From positions 2,144,001 through 2,208,000 of the forward strand of contig BLAL01000229.1 in NCBI GenBank assembly GCA_015698045.1: a stretch of 64,000 nt of DNA. Direction: 5' to 3'. Position 1 is the stretch's first letter; every line of letters begins with the position of its first letter. The DNA is from Rhizophagus clarus. Lineage: Eukaryota > Glomeromycota > Glomeromycetes > Glomerales > Glomeraceae. Positions 1 through 12,863 of the stretch are shown here, piece by piece. The notes below the pieces were generated by a model. The model saw only the letters and a list, made by a program, of their open reading frames with translations, did no database searches and was not told the DNA's origin. The position numbers were made by a program, and so were the translations under genes.

Positions 1-491
1 AATCAATTCGCGTAAAATTTTCTTTTATGAAATATTCCATATTGACCTTATGTATCAAATATAAATAATAAAATCTTCTCCATATTTTTTTCGGTCTCAA
101 AGAGTGACTTGTTTGACTTTCTTAATTTCTATGGTCACGTGTTGGCCAGACTTTAGAATTCTCCTCAAAAATCTTCGTTATGACTTTATAATGTTAATAT
201 TTGCAATAATCAATTTTGCCAATTTTTGATACCGTTCAAACTGTCGTAAAATCACATATCCACTTCGGATTAAAAGTGTTAAGTATTGGCTAAAACCATT
301 AAATTCCACGTATTTTTCAAAAGATCATTTGAAAATTTAAATAAAATTAAATTAACTATGACCCAGGAGTCCCAGAACCTTTTGTTTATACAATTATGTT
401 TTTACAAATCCATATTATCCTTTTTATTTCATTTAACCAGAAAAAAAGATAATTAAATTTAAAATCAAAATATAAAAAGTAATATAGCAAC
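1..491. other. Intergenic AT-rich DNA downstream of the hydratase gene
   Basis: I see no supportable gene here. The stretch is AT-rich and ends at the stop codon of the minus-strand enoyl-CoA hydratase gene, so its right part should hold that gene's 3' UTR and polyadenylation signals. Confidence 0.5.
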
Positions 492-1858
<1,367 letters not shown>

Positions 1859-2478
1859 TTTAAAAGATTAAAAAAAATTTTTTTTATGACAATACATTTT
1901 TTATGATCGACCTGTACATCTTGTGCTACATAATAGTTTTTTTTCTTTTTTTTTTTTAAAAAAAAAAATTTTTCCTTTTCTCCATTTCGAGTTATGCGAA
2001 GAAAAAACGTTACGAGGAAGAGTTTAGACGAAGTTATTAATAATAAAAGATTATCTAATTGTAAGGCTTATCTTGGGAATTCTTCATACAAAGCTCGTGA
2101 AAAATAAAAAAAAAACAAAATATTCTTTGTATTTGAATATTATAAATACAAAGAAGGAAACATGGCGAAGTTATTGTTATTTTATGAAGAAATACAAAGA
2201 AGGAATGGATATGATATGGCGAAGTTATTTTTATTTTAATTAATAATCAAGAAAAAAATGAGATGAAAGGCTTAGGATGGGAGTTTGTGAGCGTTTTTTT
2301 TTTGAAAACGTAAAAAAATATTTTCCTTTTTCTTTCTTTTTTTCGATTAAATGAAGGTATAAAAGTGTCTGAAATGAGGTGACTTTCTATAATTTTATTT
2401 TCGCATAAAATCAAATAAAAAGAAAAGTCTTCTTGAATCTCTATTCATTTTTCAATTTTTCAATTAATAAAAAAAACA
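1859..2478. other. Divergent intergenic/promoter region
   Basis: About 620 bp between two divergently transcribed genes. It holds long A and T runs and a short imperfect direct duplication around 2145-2240 (ATACAAAGAAGG followed by ATGGCGAAGTTATT). It may act as a bidirectional promoter. No further coding signal is seen. Confidence 0.4.
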
Positions 2479-3331
2479 ATGCCCGCGAAAATTTCTACCA
2501 TTTGCTATGTACATGAATCTACGGAACGCCTCACCCAAGATTTCACGGTTAAAGAACTTAATAGTGTTTGTAGATTAGATGATGACGACCCAACCAAAGT
2601 CTTGTATTTAAAGATTAAGGCCTTCATCCCATCAGATAAAACAATTGAAACTCAAGTTGAAGAATTTGAGACCGGGGATGTGGTTTTTGTAAAAGGAAAA
2701 TTCATCGCGTGTGCGGGATATTATTCTGTGAGGAATTAATCTTAATTTTTTGTTATTTTTGTGATTCTGAATTTATGCCATGATTTCAACCTCAAATTAT
2801 TAATGCTGCTATTTTATTGTGATTTCGTTTTATAAAAAAATTAAGATCAACGCTACTTCAATTAAAGTAATGCAAAACCTGTACTTCGATAACATGCCAT
2901 CTGTTGGCCTGAATGTGATGATCCTCGGAATTACAACGAAAACAGTCAAGAATGTGAACGGAAAATCTATCCTGGAATTTTATGTTGAGGAGAACTTAGG
3001 GGATAGAGAATCGCGTGAATTCTGGGTTGAGGCCTTTTCCATCAGAGGTTCTATAGTAGACATTGATGTTTATAAACAAACCCATTATTTTAAGACCAAT
3101 GGAAATAATTGCAGTCGCACCCAGTTTCCCTTGCAGAACTCTTACTCCCTCACTGTTCACAAAACCCAAGGTTTGACCTTACCAAGGGTATGTTTGGCGC
3201 TGGATGGGAACATCTTCTCCCCTGGTCAGGCCTACGTCGCTCTCAGCAGATGCTCATCCTGGAGTAACATCGAAATCTCTCACCTTGATCGATCGGCCTT
3301 TATGATGTTGTTTTGGAATATCAAAGGCTGA
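2479..3331 (+). CDS. OB-fold-like protein fused to a PIF1-type helicase C-terminal fragment
   Basis: Two exons, 2479-2727 and 2846-3331, join in phase 0 through GTGAGG...AAG and give 244 aa. Residues ~1-160 are beta-rich and look like an OB/RPA-like nucleic-acid-binding fold; examples are VLYLKIKAFIPSDK and a later block around PSVGLNVMILG. Residues ~165-244 match the end of PIF1/Helitron helicases: TVHKTQGLTLPRVCLALD, then GQAYVALSRCSSW (helicase motif VI) and a short tail. The Walker A and B motifs are absent, so it cannot be an active helicase alone. It could be a domesticated accessory protein, a degenerate Helitron gene or a gene fragment captured by a transposon. The PIF1 motif is certain; the OB assignment is inference from pattern only. 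Confidence 0.6.
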
Positions 3332-4609
3332 CCGGCATTTCTAATACAGATCCTCATCTGTTTTCATGATTAAATTTTATTGACCTGTAATCCTAATATT
3401 TGAACGCTAATAAATAAAATCTCGCGTTCACTTTTTAGATGAACTGTTTTTCTTCTCATTTCATCTCTTAGTTAATACTATAAAAATTGTTTTATTACGT
3501 ATCGGTTATTAGCATATCGATTGTTAGCATACATGATACATCGTTTATTAATATGTATTGGTTATTAACGACGTATCAGATATATTTAATTTGACTGATC
3601 AATCCGAGTTAACAAATTACATTGTACTTTACGTTTATTCGTTAGCAATAGTGATCCATCGTTCGGTTGTGATACCTCCTCCTTCCGTGCTGTACGACTA
3701 AATGTGCATCAAACTGTACCCCGAGTCCCCGACACCGTGGGTACTGGTGAAAAAGTACTGGCTAGTTTTATTATAATAACTTTTATAAACTCATAAAATA
3801 CACTAGATAAAGTGTCAAAATATTAAAAATTAAGTTCACTTGACTGTCGTAACCAATCATTTAGGTGCGACTGATCGTGTATAGATATATATATAGTTCA
3901 GTTTTCCGTTCACGACGCGTTTTTTTTATTAAAATTTAAAATGAGCGAGAATTTACACAGTATTTAGTGGAAGTAGATGATGTTTCATCTATTTCTTTAT
4001 TAAGTTTTTTAAAATTTTGCAAAAACAAACAACTTGTATTTATAAAAGATAAAAGGCCATATCTTAACTCATACCTTGAAGGACTAAAAAATTATAGAGA
4101 AAAAAAAAATTTTGCTAATTTGAAAGTTAAAAAAGCAAAATGTCTTTATAATATCGCCGAAAAATTAATTGATAGCATTTTTTTTAGTTGTTGTAGTTGT
4201 GGGTGATTAGTTTTTTGGGGGGGGTAGTCGTATTGTAGTTTATAGGAAGTGGTCATTCCGTTGCGTATAGGCTTAGTTAGATCAAATTTCTGGACATTTT
4301 CATGACAATTTTAGAAACACCTGGGCATTTTCCGGACATTCCCTTTTCGTAGGGTTAAATGATGGTTTGTAAAATGATGTTTAAAACAGCCTTTGTCGCT
4401 CTAGTAAGTAAACTTGATGAGCATCTAATTAGTAACCTTTATAAAAAGGAAAACTTTCATGACACACATTGACATGTAATTTAAGTTTTTCTGTGCCACG
4501 TAAGTGGCACGCATCACAGATGTACTTGCCTCACTAATGTGTTTAATCATTAAACACCACGAAACACGGTGATTGTCGTGTTTGCTATATTTAAGTCTAT
4601 TAATGTCGG
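3332..4609. other. Intergenic region with a weak possible small gene
   Basis: A TATATATATA stretch at ~3887 precedes the A-rich leader of an ATG at 3941. That ATG opens only eight codons. In the frame starting at 3967 a Lys-rich open frame runs to 4206, ending in CCSC residues. I do not recognise it and coding is doubtful. Repeated ATCGGTTATTAG / ATCGATTGTTAG-like words occur at 3500-3590. The rest is featureless. Confidence 0.25.
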
Positions 4610-4613
4610 TGTA

Positions 4614-6065
4614 CAGGACCCCGGTTAATTATAATAAAGGTCATATGCAAAAAACGTATATTTTTTTGCATTTTTAACAGGAAGGTCATATGAAAAAACG
4701 GGTATTTTGAGTAAAGGTTACATGCAAAAATAGAGTATCACTAAATTAGGTCACAGTAAAAAAAGTATATAATTTTGGATAAATATTTAAGGTCATATGT
4801 AATGCTTTATTATAAAGTGTATATTTTGACTATAATGCTGTAATACCATACTATAATGCTGTAAATTAATATGGATATTGTACATTGATTTTTTTTCTAG
4901 ATCAAAAATTTAATGCTAATTTAAGATATTTTTCTATTCTTTTACATATTAAATTGTTTAAGCAAGAAATAGCTAATTGCTTTTTTTTCCAGGAGTTTGT
5001 AGCTTTTTATTACAGCATTACAAAATAATATACAGCATACGCTAAAATATGTTTGGATTGAAATTTAGTTTTGCCATCAGGTTTAAATTGCTAAAATATG
5101 TTAAAATGTTAGTATTATAGAATACAGAGTTATGTAATTGCAGATTTGCAAATTATTTTAGGTAAATTTTGATTTTCATTTTCTTGAACTATAGAAATGA
5201 GTAAGCTACTAAACTTATTATTTTTTTTTATTTTAAGAACGTTATTGATGTTCTTTTTGTTTTATTTATTTTTGTAGAAACAAATTAGGATCTTTTGACT
5301 TGAAAATAAATTTGAAAAGAGAATAATAGGTAAAATTTAAAGAGGGCAATTTCTTTAATGGATGATAAAGAGAAAGATGTTCTTTAATAATTTTGTTTGA
5401 GAACATTACTAATGTTCTTTTTTGTCTATTTTGTAGGATTTGATTCAAATTTTCTGGCTTAAATTTGAAAAGAGAGATGTTTTTCTTAACAATTTGGTTT
5501 AAGAATATAACTAACGCCTTTTATTTTCATTTTTATAAAATGCATGCATACTAGGGATGTAATCTTTATTAAAAAGCAGGTCTTTATAGCAATTATTCTT
5601 TTATTTAAGAATTCTAACAATAAAAGAACTGAAGTAATGTGATGTAAAAAGAATTAAATATTAGCAAAGGATTACTTTATATAGTAAATCATAAATATAA
5701 TTTTTTTAAAAAAATTATTTGGTCTTTTATTAAAATAATTTTAAAAGTAATACAAGTAATGCATATTCTGCAGAGATTATAGCAGTTATAAAATTATAAA
5801 TTATAAAATTAAATCTAATAGAGAAATTCTGGCTAGTTTCAGTTTAAAAATAATATAATCCGGTTAATCCATATTTTTAACACAAAATCTTTTTTTTTTG
5901 TTAAAATTTACTATGAGGTCATATGATAAAAGTGGATATTTATAGTACAATAGAAGGTCATATGATAAAAATGTATATTTATATGGCAAAATTTATGTAT
6001 ATTCCATTGGATTTTTAATTAGTACTGCGGATGTGACCTCTATTATAATTATCCGGGGGTCCTCA
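4614..6065. mobile_element. 1.45-kb non-autonomous TIR DNA transposon with subterminal GGTCATATG repeats
   Basis: The ends are inverted copies over ~33 bp: left CAGGACCCCGGTTAATTATA, right (reverse complement) TGAGGACCCCCGGATAATTA, both running into ATAATARAGGTCA. GTGTA flanks both sides (4609-4613 and 6066-6070), a likely 4-5 bp target-site duplication. Near both ends the word AGGTCATATG recurs five or more times (about 4630-4800 and 5915-5960), as expected for subterminal transposase-binding sites. The interior is AT-rich and has no convincing open frame, so it would need a transposase supplied in trans. The superfamily is not settled. Confidence 0.75.
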
Positions 6066-6186
6066 GTGTACAAAACCCATTTGTGTCATGTGTTTTGATA
6101 TTAATATAACTTTTTCTATAAATAACCGGGTTTTGAATAATTTAATTATTTTAAAATTTTAAAATTAATAATTAAATCCTTTAAAA

Positions 6187-6873
6187 ATGAAATACTTCCC
6201 ATTATATATTGTTTTTTTCTTTGCTTGCATTTTCCCTCTTGTAGCTCAAATTGAGAGCCAACAAGTTATTAGTATTCTATTATGATTATCGTTATTAATT
6301 TTATTGATTGTTTATTAATTTTACATATATAGGCACCTACGCAAATTGGAGCCCTTGAAAGTTCAGATAACATTGGATTTTATGTTTCACATCAAAATTT
6401 TCTTGGACTTATTCGTAAACTAACTCCATCATCAGAACCTGTTGCTGACTTTATTTTTAAGATTGTTCGCAGTTTGGACGGTGATACTTCTAGCAATTCT
6501 ATCAGCTTTGAAAGCTCAAACTTTCCAGGCCAATATCTCAGGCATAAAGATTTCTGGCTCAGGCTTGATGGAAATGACAGTTCTAATTTATTCCAACTTG
6601 ACTCTTCATTTACAGTCAAAAAAGGTATTATTACAATTATTTTTTTTTTGTTTATAATAATAAATTCAAATATTCTGAAAATCCAAAATATATATTGTTC
6701 AATGTTCAGCTCTTAATGGTGGTAATGGTGTTAGTTTCAAAAGTGCCAACTATCCAGATCGATATATTAGAGTTCAAACTGATAACGGGTTATGGATTGA
6801 TAAGGACGATGGCACTGATGAGCGTTTTAAAGACAATGTTACCTTCAAGTATCACAAATTTTTAGATTTGTAA
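6187..6873 (+). CDS. Secreted AbfB-domain (CBM42-like beta-trefoil) protein
   Basis: Three exons, 6187-6264, 6333-6624 and 6710-6873, have matching phases and give 177 aa. The first donor is the weak GTTATT. Residues 1-20 form a classic signal peptide: MKY, then a hydrophobic FFFACIFPLVA core, cleaved near VA-Q. The rest is a three-lobed beta-trefoil of the AbfB type, known from the arabinose-binding module of fungal alpha-L-arabinofuranosidase B. Two lobes show the hallmark SFESSNFPGQYLRHKDFWLR and SFKSANYPDRYIRVQT, each followed by a DxxD/DDGT acidic stretch. There is no catalytic domain. It is likely an extracellular arabinan-binding or cell-wall-related lectin-like protein, possibly acting at the plant interface; that role is inference. 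Confidence 0.85.
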
Positions 6874-7492
6874 TATTAACTTTATATTTAGTTTGGCTTT
6901 AAATTTTGTTTCTATTTTTTATAATAACATATTTGATATCAAAAACTGTATACTATATATGCTTATTTTTATTTTGTGAAAAAGAAAAACATTAAAGTTA
7001 TTTTTTTTTACCAGAGCCCACATTATAAATTAAATCTGGTCCGTGTTAATAAATAAATTCTGACCTGCATATCCACAAATGTAAATATGCGATGTTGCAT
7101 ACATAAGCTGTAACGAATTCATCCTATTATTTTCTAACGAATTTCTGAAATTACTCTTATTTCATCAAATAAAGTTTCACTCGTTTGTCTAGAAAAGTAG
7201 CATAAAACTTTTTGTTTAGCCAAATATTTAGACATTTATTTATGAAAATTACTACAAAACACCAGTGAGTGCACTATCAGATGAATGATTTTGATTGGCT
7301 ACCATTTTCGTGATATTTTATATAAGATATATCTATTTTTTTCTCATATTTATTCGAAAAAAAGAAACTCTATTAGATAATATATTAGGTCAAGTTGCCC
7401 TGGCTAAAAGGGTAGGCTATCTTCCGCAGATTGACAGATCAAGGGAGGTGAAAAAATAAAATTAATAATTGATATCTAGTCCATCTATATGA
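6874..7492. other. Intergenic DNA
   Basis: AT-rich spacer between the AbfB gene and the decayed recombinase. It may contain the left border of the old recombinase/primase element, but no TIR or duplication could be matched by eye. Confidence 0.4.
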
Positions 7493-8329
7493 TTAGTTTT
7501 CATCAAAGAGCTTGAATACCTTTGCCTGATTATATAGTTGTCCTCTTTTTCAAAAAATTGACTATAGTATAGTTTTTTGCTGGGGAGGCATGGTTGTCTG
7601 GCAAATGTCAAAGGGCTTTGCTAGCAATGGTCATAGCTTCTGATAAATTCTTCGCACCATTTGAAACGACCACAAATACTGCCCCTAATTTGTGCAAATA
7701 GCTAGAAAGGAGTGGTTTACCAATTTCAGAAAGAAATCTATCTTTTTTCAGAAACGTATTAAACCATTTAACTCCTGGCACTCCTAGATCCCTCAACTGT
7801 CCAGAAGAAATTGCATCCTGAATCCAACACAGGTCGAATGAAAAAAAATCGGATTTTGCTCTATTTAAAATAGCCTTGCCGACTTCAATATAGAATATGC
7901 CAAATTTTGCTTATTTTAGTATAGCCATATCTATTTTTGCCGATTTTTGTTAAATTCCGATTTTTCAGTCATAAATGCCGATTTTAGCGGCCGATTTTTA
8001 CCTTTTTTTTAAATAAATGCCGATATTTAAACCGGAGATATTATATTTATTATATACTTTACCCTTTTCGTATAGTTCGAATAAAGGATTTTATCTTATT
8101 TAAAATTCCCTTGCCGACTTCAATAAGGCTTTGCCGATTATTTTACTAATTTTTTGCCGATTTTTGTTAACTTCCGATTTTCATCCAGAAATGCCGATTT
8201 TAGCAGCCGATTTTTACCTTTTTTTTAATTAAATGCTGATATTTAAACCGGAGATATTATATTTAGTGTAAACTTTACCGCTTTTGACACAGGTCGAATA
8301 AAGATTTTACTCTATTTAAAATAGCCTTT

Positions 8330-9646
8330 TCCGATATTTAAATTGTAATATTTCGTAATTTTACATTATAGGATTTTTGAAATTATTTATTATACTAATA
8401 AATATAAGATACTATTCTAAATATTCTACTTGTTTTGTACATTGAATTCCCAGTTGGTTTGATTTCACAAACAATAACTGAAGTATTCATAAGGTTGAAC
8501 AGTGATAATCGAAACTGATGAGATCGCATTGATAAGGCCTATTCCTAAAAAGTTAATTAATCACATTTAATTAAACGCTATTTAATTGTACTATTTTTTT
8601 TTTTTTCAAAAAAAAACTTTCTTTCTGAAAGAAGAGTCTGCCTCCTATACCGTTTGCCGTCGTGCATAGTGTGTTATAGGAAAGGTGGGCTAGGTGGCCA
8701 CCTAAAGTTTGTAAATAACTCTGGTACCAAAGTTGATGATCTATTTACTATACATAGACCTCTCGCTTCGAATTTTGGTTATGATAATTCCGCCTCCTCT
8801 GTCACATTATTCGTCGAAGTCTAAATAGATATCATTATGACTTATGAGTAAAATATTTACAATAATAATGTAAATTCTTTAATCATAGTTAAAATAGGCA
8901 TGATGGGATAACTCATATATCATGAGCTCTGTCTGTGCGAAGTGCCGTTTTATTTATAATCAAAGTAGACTTAAGTCGTAAGTAACTTTGATTATCATTG
9001 ATTAGGAAAGTACATGCAATGAAAATCCTTTATCAAGGGGTAAAATAGGCATGATGGGATAACTCATATATCATAAGCTCTGTCTGTGCGAAGTGCCGTT
9101 TTATTTATAATCAAAGTAGGCTTAAGTCGTAAGTAACTTGATTATAACAATGATGATTATTGGAGAATTAAGTTGCAACATTTTTAAACATTTTTGAATA
9201 AGTGCCGTATTAATTTAATGTAATTGTTACCCTTTTCAAATAAGAAGGGCCGATTTGCAATACAGCTTTGCCGGCCTTAAATGTATTTATATAGCCAGAA
9301 TAATTGTTTTATACTTTATGTGATATTTAATTAAAATAAAATAAACCTTTGATATCTAAAAATTATTACATGATTAGAGTTATTAATCACAAAGTATGGT
9401 GCTTGTATCGTAATGCCGTAATAAAAGACCAATTTGCAATACAACTTTGCCGGCTCAAAATAAGATCTCTTGTTATCTGAATTATCTGATTTTTCACGCG
9501 ATTAGAATTAATTACGGTATATGTAACCTTTATCGTTATTCTTGTGCCAAAAAAAATGATTGTTATAATTTAATCAAATACAAATGCTATAATTGAATTC
9601 GCCATTCCGATTTTACATATAATTCATTTTATATTATATAAAGTTT
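8330..9646. repeat. Transposon interior with a ~110-bp direct repeat
   Basis: Non-coding part of the CACTA element. A ~110-bp block starting TAAAATAGGCATGATGGGAT occurs at 8889-9000 and again at 9041-9153 with a few changes. A shorter pair, GCCGATTTGCAATACAGCTT and its variant, occurs at ~9249 and ~9428. These probably extend the subterminal repeat system. Confidence 0.7.
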
Positions 9647-12600
9647 TTAAAACGAAATTTTTTTATTTAAAGGAATCACAGCCATATATTCTTTTGTTTT
9701 TCTCGTCCCAGTATCAAAATTACATTTAATGAATTTTCCTATTATATGATGTATGGGTATAATACTGTCTCTTCTCATATCATAAAACTCATTTGTCCAT
9801 AATTCCATATTACATGATTTTATGTCGTTATCTACTTGGCAATAATATCTTGTACTATGATCTTGAACCAGTTTGTACCATTTGACTAATGCTAATGAAT
9901 GGGTTAATGATCGTGAACTATTTAAATGAATAGTATGCTCAAAATAAAATTGTACTTGACCGGGATAAACATCGATCAATCCATCATAATGTACAAATCG
10001 AGCTAATATATATGAGGATTTTTCGTGACGAGCAGCCTGAACAGAACCATATATGTCCGCCCCAATTCTTATTCTCCCATATTGTATAATTCTAGGGTTT
10101 ACGACAGTACCGTTATTTGAACCTATTATAGAGTAGATGGAGATGAAACAATAATCATTATACAAACTATTATAAAATTCTACCAGTAGGTCCAAAATTT
10201 GGTTTGGAAGGGTAGTTTCTTTGCGCGGTTTCATTAGCAATTCAGGAAAACATTCCGTTCCGTAAGCCGAATCTTCCTCAATAAGAGATAGTCTTATAAA
10301 ATTTTGATACTCATCGCTCGCAAAATCATCAAGTGCAGCCAAGCTGCCAACAGATTTTCTTGGTTCTATTATCTCCAAGGAGGAAAATAAGTGATCGTTG
10401 TCACAATTTGAGAGGAAGTATTGAAGGATTGTATTTTCGGACATAATTCTTAGTAGTTCAGGTTCAATATTACGTCTGCTATTATTATAAGAACCTACAA
10501 TTTTTAAAAATAATTAATAACATTGCGATTTTCAAATCGGAAAAATTAAATCACGTACCTAAAATTCCGTTCATCCGTTCAAAGCTATAACACCAGAATG
10601 AGGACAAAGGACCATAGTCTAATGCGCATTCACAGATATGGAGACAGAGATGCAGATTAGGACTTATTTTTTCTTGACCATATTTTTGTTCAATTAATTT
10701 GTTCATCTCTATCAGTCTTGTAAACGCTTCAATTAACATATTTTTTTGTAGCTCTCGGTTTGTTAAGATTTTGCAAGCGCGCACGAAATATGCAAGAATT
10801 TTTCGGTCGATGTATCCAAGGAAACTCCATGTGATAGGTATTGCAAAAATTAACATGAAGGTTTTCCACATGTCCGCTGTGAAACTTGAGAATCCTTCAC
10901 CGGTAGTTATTCTGACAGGGCAGCGTCCAAGGTCACTTGGGAACTTTATCATGTCAGCTCTTTCTTGCATAATTTTGAGCTTTTCGTTATTTAATATACC
11001 TTCACCTATCCAGAGTTTCGTTACGATCCATTTCGCAATACCGAGAAAGAGGCAATGCATAGGATCAACCACGTAAAAGCGAACAGGATTAAAATAAAGC
11101 AAGCGGTATATCTCCGACCAGTGAACATGATGTTCAGAGACATGGGCTTTTCGTGCTTCTTCAGTTGCACATTGTTTCCACTCACTTGCTTTTTCTCTTA
11201 TTTCATTAATATCTCGCTCAACAAACCAGTCGTCTAAATCTGCAAACCCTCCAAAATTTGGTTGATTGTTTATAAAATTTGCCGATTTGTAACATCGGTA
11301 GCATGCAATACGAGCCGAGATGAAACCACATAATTTCTGAGACGCAGAAACGTCACTAGAACAGCCAATGATTGCACCACGGACAAATCGACCATTGTTG
11401 TGTTCGTTTGTTTTTATAAAATAGCCATTCCACAAACGATTTAACTGGTTAACGATCGGATACAAATAATTGTTAATTTCATGTTGGCTTGGTTCTTTCG
11501 GACCAGGCATTACTGCTAGTGTGAGAATATTGTGTGGCTTGAAGCGTTCATTACGCGACAAATTACAAAAAATGGCATAAATCACACCAACAGAATATTG
11601 TGAATTTACGAATGGCTGGAACCAATCCATATTTAACATTAATCCGATATGAGTATCGGCAAATTCTTTTGTAAAAAATAGCGCACCATCATCATCTGTA
11701 AAACTTTTCCAGATCCTACCATCATAGATATCGAATAAAGCTTCAGTTCCGTTTTTCCTTTCTGACCACTTCCGACATGACATTTCAAAATTTTTGCGAT
11801 TAAAAAAAAGGGTCAATTGTTGCTTAATATTTATTAACGGGAATGTCATTATCAGATGGAAAATGGGATTATTACTACTATTATTACTATCTATTTTCGT
11901 TAATAGAGAGTTATTGCATTGTTGTCGAAATCGTTCTATTCTGTGATTTGGATAGTTTACAAAACTGCAAGTTGGTATTTCAGTATTGTCTAATAATTCT
12001 TTTATATCATACAATTTGTGACATCTGTCACAGGCTGCATATTTAATTATCGTTGTGGATATCCCCAACACCTTTTTAGCCATATATAAAGAGGAAGGAA
12101 AAGATGAAAATTTATTTTCATCTATTGTCAAAAGAAAAAATCTTAAGAACTTGAACAAAGAATCTATAGCTACATTGGAAAGTTTAAATCGTTGTTGATA
12201 TTGTAATATTCACAAAATAGTCCAAGTATAATTATCATTAATGTTAATGTTAGGAAGAATTGGTTCGCCGTCATCAAAATCTGTTGATGCAAAATTGACT
12301 TCCTCATCGTCATCATCTTCATAATCATCGGAATAATTAGAATCGCTATCTTCAGTATCTCCATTTTTATCGTCATCATTTTCAGAATCCCCATCTTGAT
12401 CATTCTCGTTTCTTACATTATCCAATAATAAATTTTCAAGAACAAGATCGGATATTTTTCCTTTCTTTATCGTTCGATGTTTTGCCGATTCATGTATAGG
12501 TGTCTTCTTTGTTAAAAAGAAATAGTTTCTTGTGAGTAATGGTTCAATATCTTCGGACAATGGTTCAATATCTTCGGACAATTGTTCAATATCTTCGGAT

Positions 12601-12863
12601 AATTGTTCAGTTATATCAGGTGATGTATCATTTATCCCTTGTATTGGGTCGCATTCCATTACATCTTCATCAACAGCATCAGATAATATAACATTTGAAG
12701 AACCTTCTTGATAATTGTTACCAAAATTATTATTCGCATTAGATTTTAATTTATATTTTAACTCATGTTTCAGTTTAGTCCTTGGATCAACCAATTTACC
12801 GTTACATTCTTTACAGAAACAATGCACTTTGGTTCTGGTTCTTGTATCTAGAGATTCCGACAT
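9647..12863 (-). CDS. CACTA/CMC (Plavaka-like, tnp2-type) transposase with one internal TGA
   Basis: DDE transposase of the surrounding element. Two exons, 10559-12863 and 9647-10494, are joined by GTACGT...TAG with matching phase, total 1,050 aa. The only defect is a TGA at codon 218 (12210-12212) in place of an expected Trp; the same frame then continues to the end. The N-terminus has a CFCKECNGK Cys cluster, then an Asp/Glu-rich stretch (~140-205) and a CDRC pair. The catalytic part has LNMDWFQPF (Asp ~413), VVDPMHCLFLGIAKW (Asp ~600, the tnp2-type DPMH-LFLG block), and FERMNGILGS(Y) (Glu ~762) reading across the splice junction into RRNIEPELL. CYRCYK is a second putative zinc site. The DDE residue assignment is inferred from motif similarity. 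It may be a one-mutation pseudogene. Confidence 0.85.

Noticed and set aside
10699..11237. Plus-strand open frames opposite the transposase
   Set aside because: Antisense shadows of a well-supported DDE transposase exon.
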